Shown here: positions 12,001 through 22,883 of the stretch, piece by piece | Numbering within the stretch: position 1 is the first letter of the stretch | Layout of the letters: every line of letters begins with the position of its first letter | From: Periplaneta americana | Taxonomy: Eukaryota; Arthropoda; Insecta; Blattodea; Blattidae | Direction: 5' to 3' | Assembly: GCF_040183065.1 (NCBI RefSeq) | Contig: NC_091127.1 | Location: forward strand, 108,379,834 to 108,443,833 | Length of the DNA: 64,000 nt | Translations under genes and position numbers: made by a program | Notes under the pieces: generated by a model | The model's database searches: none | What the model saw: the letters and a program-made list of their open reading frames with translations, nothing else | What the model was told of the DNA's origin: nothing

Positions 12001-15000
12001 CCAATCCGGGGCCGGGAATTGTCATCGCTCGTAAGCTCCGCCCCTCCCGGGATTGCTGCGTGAAGTTTGGCGGGCGGCGAGCCCTGTTCCGCCGGTTGGA
12101 ATCGGTTGCCGTCCTCGGTCCGTGATCTTCATGACCTTGATTGTAAGAGGGCCTGAGTTGGTCTAAGGCCGGTGTCCATGCCTGACTGAGCTGGAGTCCA
12201 CTGTCTCTGTTAAAGTTGTTTTTCTCCAGCTTGATCTCTATGGCCTCCTTGATTGTACGATCCCAGTAGTGGCTTGATTTGTTAATGACCTTGGTGTGGT
12301 CAAACAGTATTTTATGCTCCTTTTCTATGCTGTGTTGCGCCACTGCAGATTTTTCCGGGTAATACAGCCTCAGGTTCCTCTTATGTTCTTTGATTCTGTC
12401 TTCTACTGTGCGGCCAGTCTGCCCTATGTATACTTCGCCACACTCGCATGGAATCTTGTAAATCCCTGGAGTCCTTAAGCCCTGACTGTCTTTAACCTGA
12501 CGTAGATGACTCCGGATTTTGCTCTGTGGTTTATGGATGGTTTTGATATTAACACCGGACACCGGCCTTAGACCAACTCAGGCCCTCTTACAATCAAGGT
12601 CATGAAGATCACGGACCGAGGACAGCAACCGATTCCAACCGGCGGAACAGGGCTCGCTGCCCGCCAAACTTCACGCAGCAATCCCGGGAGGGGCGGAGCT
12701 TACGAGCAATGACAATTCCCGGCCCCGGATTGGCCGATCCGCCAACCAATCCTGTTTCACCTGAGACAGCCACATCTATATAACCTTTCGACTTTCTGTT
12801 CGGACATCACTTCCCTGAAGATGGCTGCAGAGATAGCAGTCGAAAGCTTGGAGCATTCCAAAATCTTAACTCGGCTGATATCCCGCGAAAACATATTAGC
12901 GAACCAACGCCGAGAAAGCCTCAAATCATACATCATTCTTGGATTTACTCAGCGCCCAGGAGTGGTCTTGTGGTCTGAAAGGTATGGCAGAGGTGTATCC
13001 TGTACTGAAGTCAGATGAGCCACAAGTCTTTAAAAAAAAAGTAGGATGTCAGGAAGTTTGGGTTGGGGGCAAAGGCAGCAAGCTAGAATGACATCCCTGC
13101 TTTTATAAATGCCAATTGTCTGCAAAGGAGAGAGCCTTAACCTCCCACTACTCTGTTGGCCTCCTGGGTTTGTAATAGAAATAGCTGCCTTTACCTATAC
13201 ATTTTTTCAGTCCCTGACTGAGAGGACATCTGTGAAAATTAAGATTAAATGTGTCTAATCACTAACTAATGACTTTTCATCAAGTATTTGTGGTGGACAA
13301 AGTGGTGGTATAATAGGATTTCTTTGAATACATCAGTTCTTTTTGCTATTCTCATTTACTTGGGGCAATATTGAAGGACTCAGTATGTAGAGACTGACAA
13401 TGAAGGAATGGGTGGGCTCACAAATTTATTGATGTCGAAAATGTTTAAAAATGAATAATTAAAGAAGTTAAAATAGCCAATTGTGTTTTTGAGAGTTTGC
13501 TTTTATGTTGGACCTCTAGGCAAAGGTTATGACCAACCCAGTATATTCTTTCTCAATTTTTTTCTATATAGGTTACTCCCATTGATCATCTGTGGAAAGT
13601 AGATGATGTACATTTTCGTTCATAAATACTGTAGTCAAATGGAATTGCATGCACAAAATTTAGTTATTGCATTGTGTAAGAAGATTAAGAATGTACTTTC
13701 TTTTTTTTCAGAGACACTTTCGTATATGCAGCATCTGCTGATAGTCGGGGTATGGATTCCGTAGTGAGGGTGCTCGGTGAGGTTATTCTTCGGCCTCAAA
13801 TTTCTTTAGAGGAAGTGAGTGAATTGTATGGAATAAGTTAGTAATGCCGCTTTTGATTAAGAGTGTAGGTTAACACTGAAATTTGTAATTATTTGTTTCA
13901 GATAATCAGTGCCCGTCAAGCGCTGAGTTTTGAACTGGAAACATTATACATGCGACCAGAACAAGAACCCATTCTTATGGATATGATACATGCGGTACTT
14001 AAGTACTCCTCTCTGTAATATGTTTTCTAATATAATTTATACATTAAGTTCATCTTCACCTTTCTGATATGATTATTTGAAGGACCAAAATGCAGGATGG
14101 ATGATATATTATTCTCCGCGGCAAATCTCCACACATGACCTTCAGCAACTTCACAGCTCTCGTGGATCACAGGAGTGCAGCATTGCCTAATAAAAGGAAT
14201 ATTGCTATCAAAGGGGATGTTGGCGGTCTGGCATTTATTTAATTCTGAAACTTAGTAGCTTACCAGATAAAGTTGACATACACTTATCATTCTTCATCTG
14301 TATTTATATTTGCACAAAAAGAAAGTCATTTCTTGTTCATGCAAAAGAGTATTTCTGGTACACCTTGTCATTCAGTAAAGCAAGTGGTACTGATAAAAGA
14401 GATACAAGAGGTTGTGTTTGATACAGACCACACACAATTGAGGCGGTTAGAAGCAAAGGGCTGTAAGTGCAGTTACGTTACTTTCGAGAAAATGTGATTA
14501 AAAGTTACTAAGCTTTTGTAAATTCCGTGAAGTTTTAATTTTAAATGTTAATGTGTGATGTGGTTAAAAGATATATCCTTTTGCCACTGAAATTGCTTTA
14601 GTTTACCTTGGATGCACTTAAATCATTTTTTTTTTTTTTTTTTTTTTTTAGAAATATCACCTACACTCTGCTTCTAACCATCTCAATTGATATTTAGCAT
14701 TTAAGATTATTATTATTATTATTATTTTTTTTTTTTTTGTAATATTCTAGTGTTCTTTTTATTTTAACAGACAAAAGGCTGAGTCTTGAGTCCTTCAACG
14801 AAGTGAAAAGGTCGTTTAACTCGCCGTAACTCGGAAAACAGTAAAGATTTTGAGTAGCAATAAGTTTTAAAAGTAATTTCCGTTCTTTTTCAACATTTCT
14901 CTTTGACCCCCCATCTAACGTGAAAAAAAAAAAGTTTGCTGCTTACCAACTTTTGAAATGTCTATTTTGAACAGATCACTTCGTAGTTATTATTTTATAT

Positions 15001-15350
15001 TTTTTTTCTGTTTCCAAAAAAAGATTTTGATTTCGAATTTTTTCTATATTTTCCTCAGACATTCACCTATCAATCATAAAAATTACTATCGACTATTGTA
15101 GGCACTACAACGTGATAAATATTTAATGCAGCAGGAAACTGATTTCTGGCTCCGGTATCACCACACTCTAGTATATACAATCACGAAGCTCAATACGTAG
15201 TAAATATGCATCCATAGATAGTTGCTAACCACTAGAATTGCTACTATCGCCTCATTACAGACAATGCGAAATTATACCGGCACAGTATATTGTTTGCAGC
15301 ACCCTCAATAACTCAAGTTTCGTGACTGTATTTACTAGATTGTGGTATCA

Positions 15351-15414
<64 letters not shown>

Positions 15415-18400
15415 AGTCATCATTCTCTCGCACAAGCCACCTGTATTACAACACTGCAGCAATCTCCAATTGGTTCTCCTCGTATGCAGCAGATTTGCCA
15501 CAGAGAATAGTTATATTGCAGTACGTTTTTATTTTGTTGTTAAATGAAGTATATGTAAAGTAATATGATGTTGGAAACGAGTGATTTCGAGTTTTTCACT
15601 AGTGATAAGATACCTCCCCGAGGGTATCCTCTTGTTATTAAGTTGATGCTGACTGACATAAGGTTGTACAGACTGCATGCAACCAGCCTAACAATGTAAT
15701 GCACACTTTTGATCTGTATCTGCTACTTCTACAGTTTTAATATAGTGTATACTTTTATAGTGAATTAACCTATAGAAGTGCTAGAAATACGCTTACACTC
15801 TTCTGTTTACTAAACCCTCCTTGTCTGTTTTGATAATTAACCAAGCTAGTATATATTTCAGCTTTAAGTTTAATTCATTGCCTCCAAATGATAGAAGGTT
15901 TCATTTCTTTTATTTTATAATTTTCTAGGCTGCTTATCGAGATAATACACTTGGACTTCCTAAGATAATACCAGAAGCCAATCTATCAAAAATCGATCGT
16001 TCAGTTTTGTTCACATACCTGAAGCATCACTATACACCGAAACGAATGGTTGTTGCTGGCGTGGGAGTGGATCACAATGCACTTGTAGCAAGTGTGGAGA
16101 AGTACTTCGTGGACATGAAGCCAATCTGGGAAGAAGATACAGATCTGGTCATTCCTGCACTCAACATGAGGGTAGACAACTCCATTGCTCAATATACAGG
16201 TGGAATGGTTCAGGTATTTTGATTTTTCGAACTTCATATTTAACAAGGAATAAAGATTCAATTGGAATGATGGGCAGAGTTTCTCAAACTTCTGTACCAT
16301 GTATCCTTCTACACTGTCTCACGCACATTGTAAATTAATGTGTTTTCTGTGCAGGAGGAATGTTCCATTCCCTTATATGCTGGTATGTCTGGATTACCGG
16401 AATTGGCACATGTGGTGGTAGGACTGGAAGGATGTTCTCACCAGGATCCGGACTTTATTCCCATATGTGTACTTAACATGATGATGGGAGGAGGTGGCTC
16501 CTTCAGTGCAGGGGGTCCAGGGAAGGGCATGTACACCCGACTCTATACCAATGTTCTGAATAGGTATACACAGGAATTTGTATCTCTATGATTTGAAATG
16601 GTTTAGAGGAACTATTTTAATAAAGAATGCTACTTACAGTTAGGCTTCACAATTGTCTGCTCTAATTCTATGTAAAGTGAGGAGAAAGTATGTAATGGCA
16701 GAAAAATGTGCATTTCGATATTTTCATGGAATTAATAACATTCTTGATGCCAAATGTAATGTTTGGCGTTAATCTGTGCAGCTTTTCCCTCTACAATGTT
16801 CGGTATTTGGTATTCATAAATACGAACATGAAACGTTTAAATTTGCATTTAAGTAATAAGAGTTTGTATTCTGTTTGAAGTCCTTGGTAAAAATAACAGA
16901 AAATAGTGATACACACAAAAGTGACTCAAGTCCGCCCAGTTAGCTCTGTGGTAGCGTGTCTACCTCTAGACTAGCCAGCTCGGGTTCGATTCCCGGAGGG
17001 GTCAGAAATTTTCATGTAAAATTTCTACCTCGGGACTAGGAGAAATGGTGGTGCACAACTTCTAATCACCAGATTGTGCACCAATATGCCTGAGTTAAAT
17101 CCCAAATCTCTCCACAGTTTATATGAAAAGAAGGCATATGTCACTGTTGATAGTGATTCGTCCGTTGGATGGGGACGTTAAGCCTGGTGGGCCCCTTGGT
17201 GCTATTTGACAGGAGTAGGCTACGTGCCCTTGGTTCCTATCCTGAGCAGGATTAATCCAGTCTCTGTCATCATATCCCACCTCCCTCAAATCTATTTTAA
17301 TAATATCTTTCCATCTACGTTTCCCAAAGGTCTTTTTCCCTCCGGCCTCCCAACTAATACTCTATATGCATTTCTGGCTTCATCCATACGTGCTACATGC
17401 CCTGCCCATCTCAAACGTCTGGATTTAATGTTCCTAATTATGTCAGGTGAAGAATACAATGCATGCAAGAAAAAGTTGTTAAATAAAACAAATTGTATGA
17501 CGTAAAAAAGCAAATATTTATTTGCATTGTTATCAAGGTTTTTGTTTTAAATTATTTTCCTAGTAATGTATCACTATAAATCTATCAGATTTTTCCTTTC
17601 CTTGCTAAACCTTCACATATTGGAGTTCTAGTTCATCCTTGTTTGTGTACATACATGCGTGTGTTTTTTCTCTCTTTCTATAATTGTGCTATTGTGGACA
17701 ATTCTTCTTTCCCTGAGATATCTCTTAACAGTTTGCTTTCGTTTTTAGTATCTGATGTTCTTGTGAGATATTTGATAAATTATTATTGTTGAATTTTAAT
17801 GCTGTTTTTATTTTCTTATTAAAATCAATATTGTTCTCTCTCTTCACTTCCTCTTCTCAATCTCTCTTTTTTGTCCTTACTTTTATTCCAGTTCCACATG
17901 AAGCTACTCCGTAAGAATGTAATTTGGGCTCCCTTTTACCTCTATCATGTGAAATTCATGCCTATGTATGGCGAAGTATGATGTGTGGTTTGTACAGTGC
18001 CTTTCATTTATAACACTGTTGCACTTAAAACAGCAAATTGAATCTGTTTTTTTCTTTTTGCTTTTAATAGGCATCACTGGATGTATAGTGCAACAGCATA
18101 CAATCATGCATATGTGGACACTGGTCTGTTCTGCATTCATGCAAGTGCACCCCCTGCTCATGTACACGAAATGACGGAGGTTCTTGTGAAAGAACTAGTC
18201 AATATGGCAGGAGTATTAGGAGAGCCAGAACTAGAGGTCACTACTAAAACTATATTTGCTTTTTATTTTATTTTGGATATGTGTAATAAAATATAATACA
18301 ATATGGTTTTTTTCCTTTCTTTTCTTCAGCGAGCTAAGAGGCAGCTTCAGTCAATGTTGTTGATGAATCTTGAAGCACGACCAGTTGTGTTCGAAGACAT

Positions 18401-21400
18401 TGCACGACAGGTGCTGGCAACTGGCAAAAGGAAGAGGCCTGAACATTTTATTAAGGAAATCGGTAATATGCCAAAATAAATCCAAGTAACATACCACTCT
18501 TTCATTAATTGGAGGAAATATGTTTACTTACAGAGACATCATTAAATTTCTAATGAACCCAGTTCAAATTTTGCCACAATTTTACCCTTTCTCATTTACC
18601 ACATCAGTGCTCCATACCACACTGGAGCTAGCCAAAAAAAAAAAAAAAATGCTGGCTGGCTGGAGGCTACCTCTTAATACACACCTATCAAAATTGTCTA
18701 AGGAACACAGTATTTTTCATTTAATTCTCAATGAAGAAACATACTACATGACATGCAAGTATTATTGTGTATTATTTATGTATAGAAAAACATTCTATAT
18801 GGTATGAAAGTGTGTAATAATGTTAAAAAATCACGCGTAACTTGTTCTCAGAATGAAAAAATTAAAGTTTTAAAATCTCAGTGGTTTGAAGTCTTTACAA
18901 TACTGCTGTTTTTCTCAACTTCACACAAAAATTTTGTCATTAATAACGAGTAGCACCACCTCTTGCATTCAGTACTGCTCAACACCTTATTGACGTTGAA
19001 GATATGAGATTAAATCTTTTATCTTGACCTATGTTCTGCCAGTGAATTTGGAGATGTATGAACATCTGATTGAGAGTCTCAATGTTTTCAATGTCCTCTT
19101 GTTTTGAAGGTTTGCCACAAATTCTTAATTGGATTAAGATCAGGGGACTGAGCAAGCCACTCTAAAACTTAAATATTGTGTCTTTCCAACCATTGTGTTG
19201 TTCTGGCAACATGTGCAGTGGCATTGTCGTGCATTAGAAGGAATTCAGGACCAATTTCTTCAGTGATGGGAAAAAACTACAGGCTGCAATATCTCTTGAA
19301 TGTAACGATCTTCTCCTAGTGTTCCTTCAACTAAAACAAGGTCAGTATTCCTGTGTGCCAGTATTCCTTCCCATGTCATGATAGAACCTCCTATACATAT
19401 CTTAGTCTTTCTTCTTGATCTGGTTGTCTTCATATGCTTATTCTTCTGAAATCTGGATGTAGACTGAAGTGTGATTCATCAGTAAAGAGAACCTGACCCC
19501 ATTGATCATCTGTCAAATCTTCATGTTGCTGACACCGCAAAACATGAAGTTCTCGATTTCCACGTGGAATAGCTGGACACCTCAATGGGTGACAAGCATT
19601 AAGACCTCTCTCGTGCAGTCTGTTCCTAATGGTCTGGGTTGATACAACCACATTCCCAACATTCTGCAAAGCACTTCTTAACATACTTGCAGTTGAAGTC
19701 CTTTCTCTCAGGCTCTTAAGCACAGAAATCTGTCTTGTGGGGCAGTTGTAACTCTCGGTTTATCTGGATGTTGTTCTTCTGGACCACCAAATTCACCATA
19801 TCGACTTCACATTCTGGATATTATGCCTCTTCCAGTATTCAGAGCCCTCACTGCATCAGTTTGTGTTGCACTGTTTTCAATATTATACCAATTGATCTGC
19901 ATATGTCATTGCAGCTTAAATAACGATGTTGAGCATTCATTTCTACTATTTTTTAATGTTTTACACAGTTGAAGTTACCCGAATTCTCCGTTACAAATAA
20001 TAATCCTATCTGACACACTAAAATAAGAAATTCCAATGTAATAATATAAATAAAACAAAACACTGCTTGCTATAGTGTCCGGTGCATAGATAAAAGAATA
20101 ACTCACTTATGTGTGCCCAGTGCTTAGTACTTATTTGGGTTTGAAAAGAATTTTATTAATTAAATCTTCTGTTCCTTAGACAATTTTGATGTATTTTGTC
20201 CTCATCTCTGCATCCAGTTAGGATTACACTCTCCACTCTTCTGCTCACATTGTTAAGAATAACAAGCCATAGGTCATGCAGACTATGTCTGTTCAACAGT
20301 TTGTGTACCAGTGTGGGTTGTGGGATGTGCTCACACTTAGATTTTTGAAAATAATTCTGTTCATCTGTCACTTTCAATGAGAAACGATATTATGACATCA
20401 CTTGGGACAATAATAATGTTCACGGGAGAAATATCTTTGATTCAGAGCATAAAAATGAGTTACATAAGCACAGAGGGGCAACTTTTTAATTGCCACTTCT
20501 GACTAGCTCAATAAGTATCCAAATCTATCCATTGTTCAGTTAGCCAACAAATGCATTCAGATCAGTTTCTGGTGACTGAGTAGTCAGACTTAAGGTTAGA
20601 TCAGAGATTTGAGAATTCTATCCATGCTTGAGGGTGATTAATTTTTAAGTACACATATTCCAAGAAGGAAAGGGAAGTTGAATAGGTCATGTTGTATACT
20701 GGTGTCACTTAACAAGATCCCACTGAGAGAGTTTGAGACAAAGTCATAATTCAGCTCTATAATAAAATTATCATCGTCTAGCATCCTATCTCGAAGGGTA
20801 ATTGATTTGTAAACTATAGGTGTCTGCACCTCATTAAATTCTTTGTACTGTGAGACTAGTGGAATTCAAGAAGCTGGTCACTCATATATTATGAGGTGTT
20901 AGCAATAAAATATTAAGTTCGTCCACACCTGTGGAGTAACTGTAAGTGCATCTGGCCGCGAAACCAGGTGGCACGGGTTCGATTCCTAGTCAGGGCAAGT
21001 TACCTGGTTGAGGTTTTAAGTCTATTCAAATACCGTATGTTGATTTAATTTTTGGTATAGTTACTAGCGCTTCCCAAAGCATACAAACAATATCTATGTA
21101 TCCTCTATAGATTATTGTAAAATACTACAGCAGACCACAATCCACAACTCCACACAGGGCATGTCATAAGTTCATGTCTAAATGACAGTTTCAACACCAT
21201 TGAAACTTCACCGACATACACATTTGACCTTGAGTCAAGGTTTGATGTAGTTGGTTCTGAGAAAAAACATTATGTTGCTGTTATTCTCATATTGGAGAGA
21301 AAATTCCTCAATGCCGTAAGCACATTAGAGTAATGAAAATATTATGCATTTATAAAAAAAGTACTAAAATGTGCACTTATTTGCAATATTAAATAAAGTT

Positions 21401-22883
21401 TAATAAGCTTAAATACTGATGATTATAGTCCTGTCGCTCTTATTTTTGGCAGCCAATTGCTTTGCAGATCAGCTACATTTAAAAGTGTGCGTCTTGTGAT
21501 TCGCTGCTGATGACATTATGCACTTTCTAAGGCTCGATAAATACTTAATATAATCGCCCGCCATTTTGGCTCTTTCGTTGGTGTTCACAGAAAGCACACG
21601 AGGACGTTATTTGCCACTCAATTATTTCCTCAATTACAGTGCATTTGATTTATTATCATAGGACCTACAAAATGATAATGTTTAACAGTGCGGCAAATAG
21701 ATTCCTTGTCTGGTAGCTCGGCAACAAAAGAACAAAAATGGCGAACGATACTACCTACCTAGACTTTATAAAGCCTTCACTTCCTAAGGCGTAAGCAAAG
21801 AGGAGGAGTCACGCTGGAAATAACAGTGACGCGACTTTAGTATAGACCAGTGGTTCCCAAAGTGGGGGTTTTGTAAAGAGCTGAGGGAGGTCACAAGATG
21901 ATTACAAAGTGAAACGTAGACCTAATCATAAATAATGCTGAACATAAAAATAAGAAATCTTTCAATAGTTATAAAGTAAAAAATAATTAATATGATAAGT
22001 TTACCTGTTGTTTCAGAAAGTAGCCTCTAAAATCGGGACTAGTATTCGATACACATATCATTTTCAAGTTCAATGAAATTTCTCACTTTTGTTTTGGTGA
22101 CAATCATAGACGAGAAACTTATTTTGCATAAATACGACATTGCAAATATTATACAACATTTAAGATCTTCTTTTTCAAGCTTGAGGTATTCTTTTGATAC
22201 AAAATTGGTCTATGCTCTGCGAAAAAGAAAAAAAAAATCTAGTTCCAACATTTCATCAAGGGTACATATTTCAGTTACTTCTCCCTTCATATTTTTTGGA
22301 ATTTCAGTCAGTTGAACACATCAGATTCAGTATCGACCTGTGACTGTCATAATTGTTTCGAGTTTCTTCTGGAAAATACTCATAAAGCTGTTGTTCATAT
22401 TTCAGGAGGTATCCATTGGTTCTGAGTAAAATTATAGTTATTTGCAATTTTACAGGGATTTTTTTATTTTTCAAATGTAGTCACGAACTGGTATGGAAAG
22501 GAGAGGGGGCGGGGGGGGGGGGAGTCGTGAATGAAAATCTCGCCCAAAAGTGGGTCGTGCTTTCAAAAAGTGCTGTAGACAATTCATCAGTGAGTAATTA
22601 TAACATTGTAACTCTTCCGAAAAACAAAAAAAGATGCTAATGCTGAATGAATTTAATCACCCAACCTTCTCTATGAAATACTGTAAAGATAATTTTATTT
22701 TCAGACAAAGTAACAGTAGAAGACATTCAGCGAGTGGCAAGACAAATGTTGAAGTCACAACCAGCAGTTGCTGCAAGAGGAGAAATACGCAAGCTTCCAG
22801 CAATGAGTGATATTCAAGCAGGATTATTGAACCATGAGGGAAGATTGCCTGGGAGCAGAGGGAGATTGTCTCTCTTCAGATGA
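7531..22883 (+). CDS. PMPCA: Mitochondrial processing peptidase alpha subunit, 11 coding exons, 546 aa
   Basis: This subunit acts with the catalytic beta subunit in the mitochondrial matrix: it binds presequences of imported proteins and the beta subunit cleaves them. Coding exons are 7531-7586, 8413-8666, 9107-9186, 9276-9358, 13712-13814, 13902-13994, 15929-16213, 16355-16563, 18071-18236, 18330-18462 and 22705-22883. All junctions are GT-AG with consistent phase, giving one open frame. Residues 1-18 carry four Arg and no acidic residue, as expected for its own presequence. Residues 122-126 read HYLEK, where the beta subunit has the zinc motif HxxEH; loss of the last His is normal for alpha. 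The glycine-rich presequence-binding loop lies at about 363-376 ([14 protein letters not shown]). Length is close to animal orthologues (about 525-556 aa). The ATG is chosen because an in-frame TGA lies two codons upstream. Two donors, GTACTT after exon 6 and GTCACT after exon 9, are weak. Confidence 0.95.
8969..9004 (+). repeat. Poly-T tract in PMPCA intron 2
   Basis: An uninterrupted run of about 35 T. It could be the reversed poly-A of an old retroposon, but no body is recognisable beside it. Confidence 0.9.
9825..10045 (-). mobile_element. tRNA-derived SINE in intron 4
   Basis: Read on the minus strand, the copy starts with a tRNA-like head from about 10042: GGTGGTCTAGTGGTCATCG (A box) followed by GATTCAAACC (B box). 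A body of about 150 bp follows. A partial head of the same kind, TGGTGGTCTAGTGG, occurs near 28095. The element has no protein product; its RNA would be made by polymerase III. Confidence 0.65.
10285..10410 (+). mobile_element. tRNA-derived SINE fragment
   Basis: TAGCATAGTGGTTAAGGTGC matches a polymerase III A box and AGTTGATTCCCGAG a degenerate B box, about 40 bp apart. The body that follows (GGTTGGGTCACTGATTGAG) is short and runs directly into a LINE fragment. Confidence 0.6.
10420..10600 (+). mobile_element. C-terminal fragment of LINE family 2
   Basis: The translation contains [20 protein letters not shown], a lysine-rich linker and [11 protein letters not shown] in shifted frames. It matches the minus-strand copy at 3643-3846. 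The copy is truncated at the 5' side and inactive. Confidence 0.65.
10632..11400 (-). mobile_element. LINE family 1, 3' end, interrupted by a SINE
   Basis: The minus strand from 11369 reads through [35 protein letters not shown] and RWAGHVARM, the conserved tail of an arthropod LINE endonuclease-reverse transcriptase. The tail continues past an inserted SINE (10829-11057) to a 3' end near 10640. The copy is 5'-truncated and in intron 4 of PMPCA, antisense to it. Confidence 0.85.
10829..11057 (-). mobile_element. Complete tRNA-derived SINE inserted in the LINE
   Basis: The 13-bp duplication TGCATTTCTGGAT flanks the copy (10816-10828 and 11058-11070). On the minus strand the head reads GGTTGGCGAGTTGGTATAG (A box) then GGGTTCGATCCCCGG (B box). 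The roughly 220-bp unit ends in CGTCGTTAAATAAAACATAA. A second copy of the family, also with a target duplication, lies at 43685-43909. Confidence 0.9.
11888..11919 (-). ncRNA. Hammerhead-like core in the Penelope repeat (3' copy)
   Basis: On the sense (minus) strand the sequence runs CTGAAGA, a 6-bp stem GGCTGC/GCAGTC with loop AGAGATA, then GAAA. This matches the conserved CUGANGA-stem II-GAAA core of hammerhead ribozymes, which are known in Penelope-like terminal repeats. Stem I and the residue after GAAA do not fit well, so activity is doubtful. Confidence 0.35.
12815..12846 (+). ncRNA. Hammerhead-like core in the Penelope repeat (inverted copy)
   Basis: This is the inverted second copy of the CTGAAGA-stem-GAAA motif, identical to the one at 11888-11919. 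The two are conserved as part of the terminal repeat; independent function cannot be judged. Confidence 0.3.
12945..13711. other. Intron 4 remainder, no recognised repeat
   Basis: Ordinary intronic sequence up to the poly-T tract and AG acceptor of exon 5. No tRNA-like boxes, ORFs or inverted repeats stand out. Confidence 0.5.
13995..15154. other. Intron 6, left part
   Basis: Contains poly-T runs near 14627-14650 and 14727-14738 and a short TTA run near 14708. No element could be named and no exon-like segment is visible. Confidence 0.45.
15162..15344. mobile_element. MITE family T7, complete copy with 7-bp duplication
   Basis: The ends read CACACTCTAGTATATACA and, inverted on the right, CACAATCTAGTAAATACA. 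GTATCAC flanks both sides (15155-15161 and 15345-15351), a 7-bp target duplication. Relatives lie at 24702-26235 (long form), 32262-32459 and 51036-51211. The family has a short shared core, including TGCATCCATAGATAGTTGCT, and no coding capacity. Confidence 0.88.
15351..15412 (+). repeat. (CT)n(CA)n compound microsatellite
   Basis: About ten CT units run directly into about 21 CA units. The tract starts in the target duplication of the neighbouring MITE. Confidence 0.97.
16935..17224 (+). mobile_element. tRNA-derived SINE in intron 8
   Basis: The head reads CCAGTTAGCTCTGTGGTAGCG (A box) and GGGTTCGATTCCCGG (B box). The conserved tail, GATGGGGACGTTAAGCCTGG with GGAGTAGGCTACGTGCC, is a SINE end I recall as abundant in cockroaches and termites. 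It abuts a LINE fragment. Confidence 0.85.
17217..17470 (-). mobile_element. LINE family 1, 3' fragment
   Basis: The minus strand encodes [19 protein letters not shown] followed by VARM and PEGKRPLG, matching the tails at 10632 and 33009. The fragment is truncated on both sides, and part of its 3' end is replaced by the abutting SINE. Confidence 0.8.
18910..19980 (-). mobile_element. Tc1-type transposase relic in intron 10
   Basis: The minus strand from about 19723 reads [18 protein letters not shown] and [17 protein letters not shown], the helix-turn-helix linker and first catalytic aspartate of a Tc1 transposase. After a frame break it continues with [22 protein letters not shown] and [12 protein letters not shown]; the catalytic Glu of ENLW is Lys here. 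The copy is broken by frameshifts and stops. I could not define its inverted ends. Confidence 0.85.
20921..21060 (+). mobile_element. tRNA-derived SINE in intron 10
   Basis: GTGGAGTAACTGTAAGTGC corresponds to an A box and GGGTTCGATTCCTAGTC to a B box. The body AAGTTACCTGGTTGAGGTTT follows. The same body, without head, occurs near 33760-33850. Confidence 0.8.
21424..21846. mobile_element. Non-autonomous DNA element, family P1, copy 1
   Basis: This 420-bp unit recurs in reverse orientation at 43000-43390 with high similarity along its whole length, including GAACAAAAATGGCGAACGAT. Its ends are loosely inverted (CTATAGTCCTGTCGCTCTTA versus CTATAGTCGCGACACTGTTA in the second copy). It has no open frame, so it is a MITE-like repeat of uncertain superfamily. 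Confidence 0.7.
21848..22575. mobile_element. hAT-like non-autonomous element in intron 10
   Basis: The left end CAGTGGTTCCCAAAGTGGGG is typical of hAT elements of the Buster type. The right end, inverted, reads CAGCACTTTTTGAAAGCACG. The 5-bp sequence TAGAC flanks both sides (21843-21847 and 22576-22580), perhaps the remains of an 8-bp duplication. The interior lacks transposase coding. It lies about 130 bp upstream of the last PMPCA exon. Confidence 0.7.

Larger units (their letters stand above)
11835..12930 (-). mobile_element. Penelope-like element, 3' portion with inverted terminal repeats
   Basis: Penelope-like elements are retroelements whose reverse transcriptase is fused to a GIY-YIG endonuclease and whose ends carry LTR-like repeats in direct or inverted order. 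Here the minus strand encodes the endonuclease region (12562-11951) with [19 protein letters not shown] and a downstream R..EH. Inverted repeats of about 343 bp lie at 11835-12177 and 12557-12905. A 14-bp target duplication, CATCATTCTTGGAT, flanks the insertion (11821-11834 and 12931-12944). The reverse-transcriptase region is absent, so this is a 5'-truncated insertion. It sits in intron 4 of PMPCA in antisense orientation. Confidence 0.88.

Noticed and set aside
11951-12562. GIY-YIG open frame as a homing endonuclease or host repair gene
   Set aside because: It lies inside a bounded insertion with inverted repeats and target duplication, and its second half runs through the repeat; Penelope-like origin explains it.
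20156-20377. Minus-strand frame as a further transposase C-terminus
   Set aside because: A faint similarity to the end of Tc1-type proteins, but it lies upstream of the N-terminal part of the neighbouring relic and lacks clear motifs.
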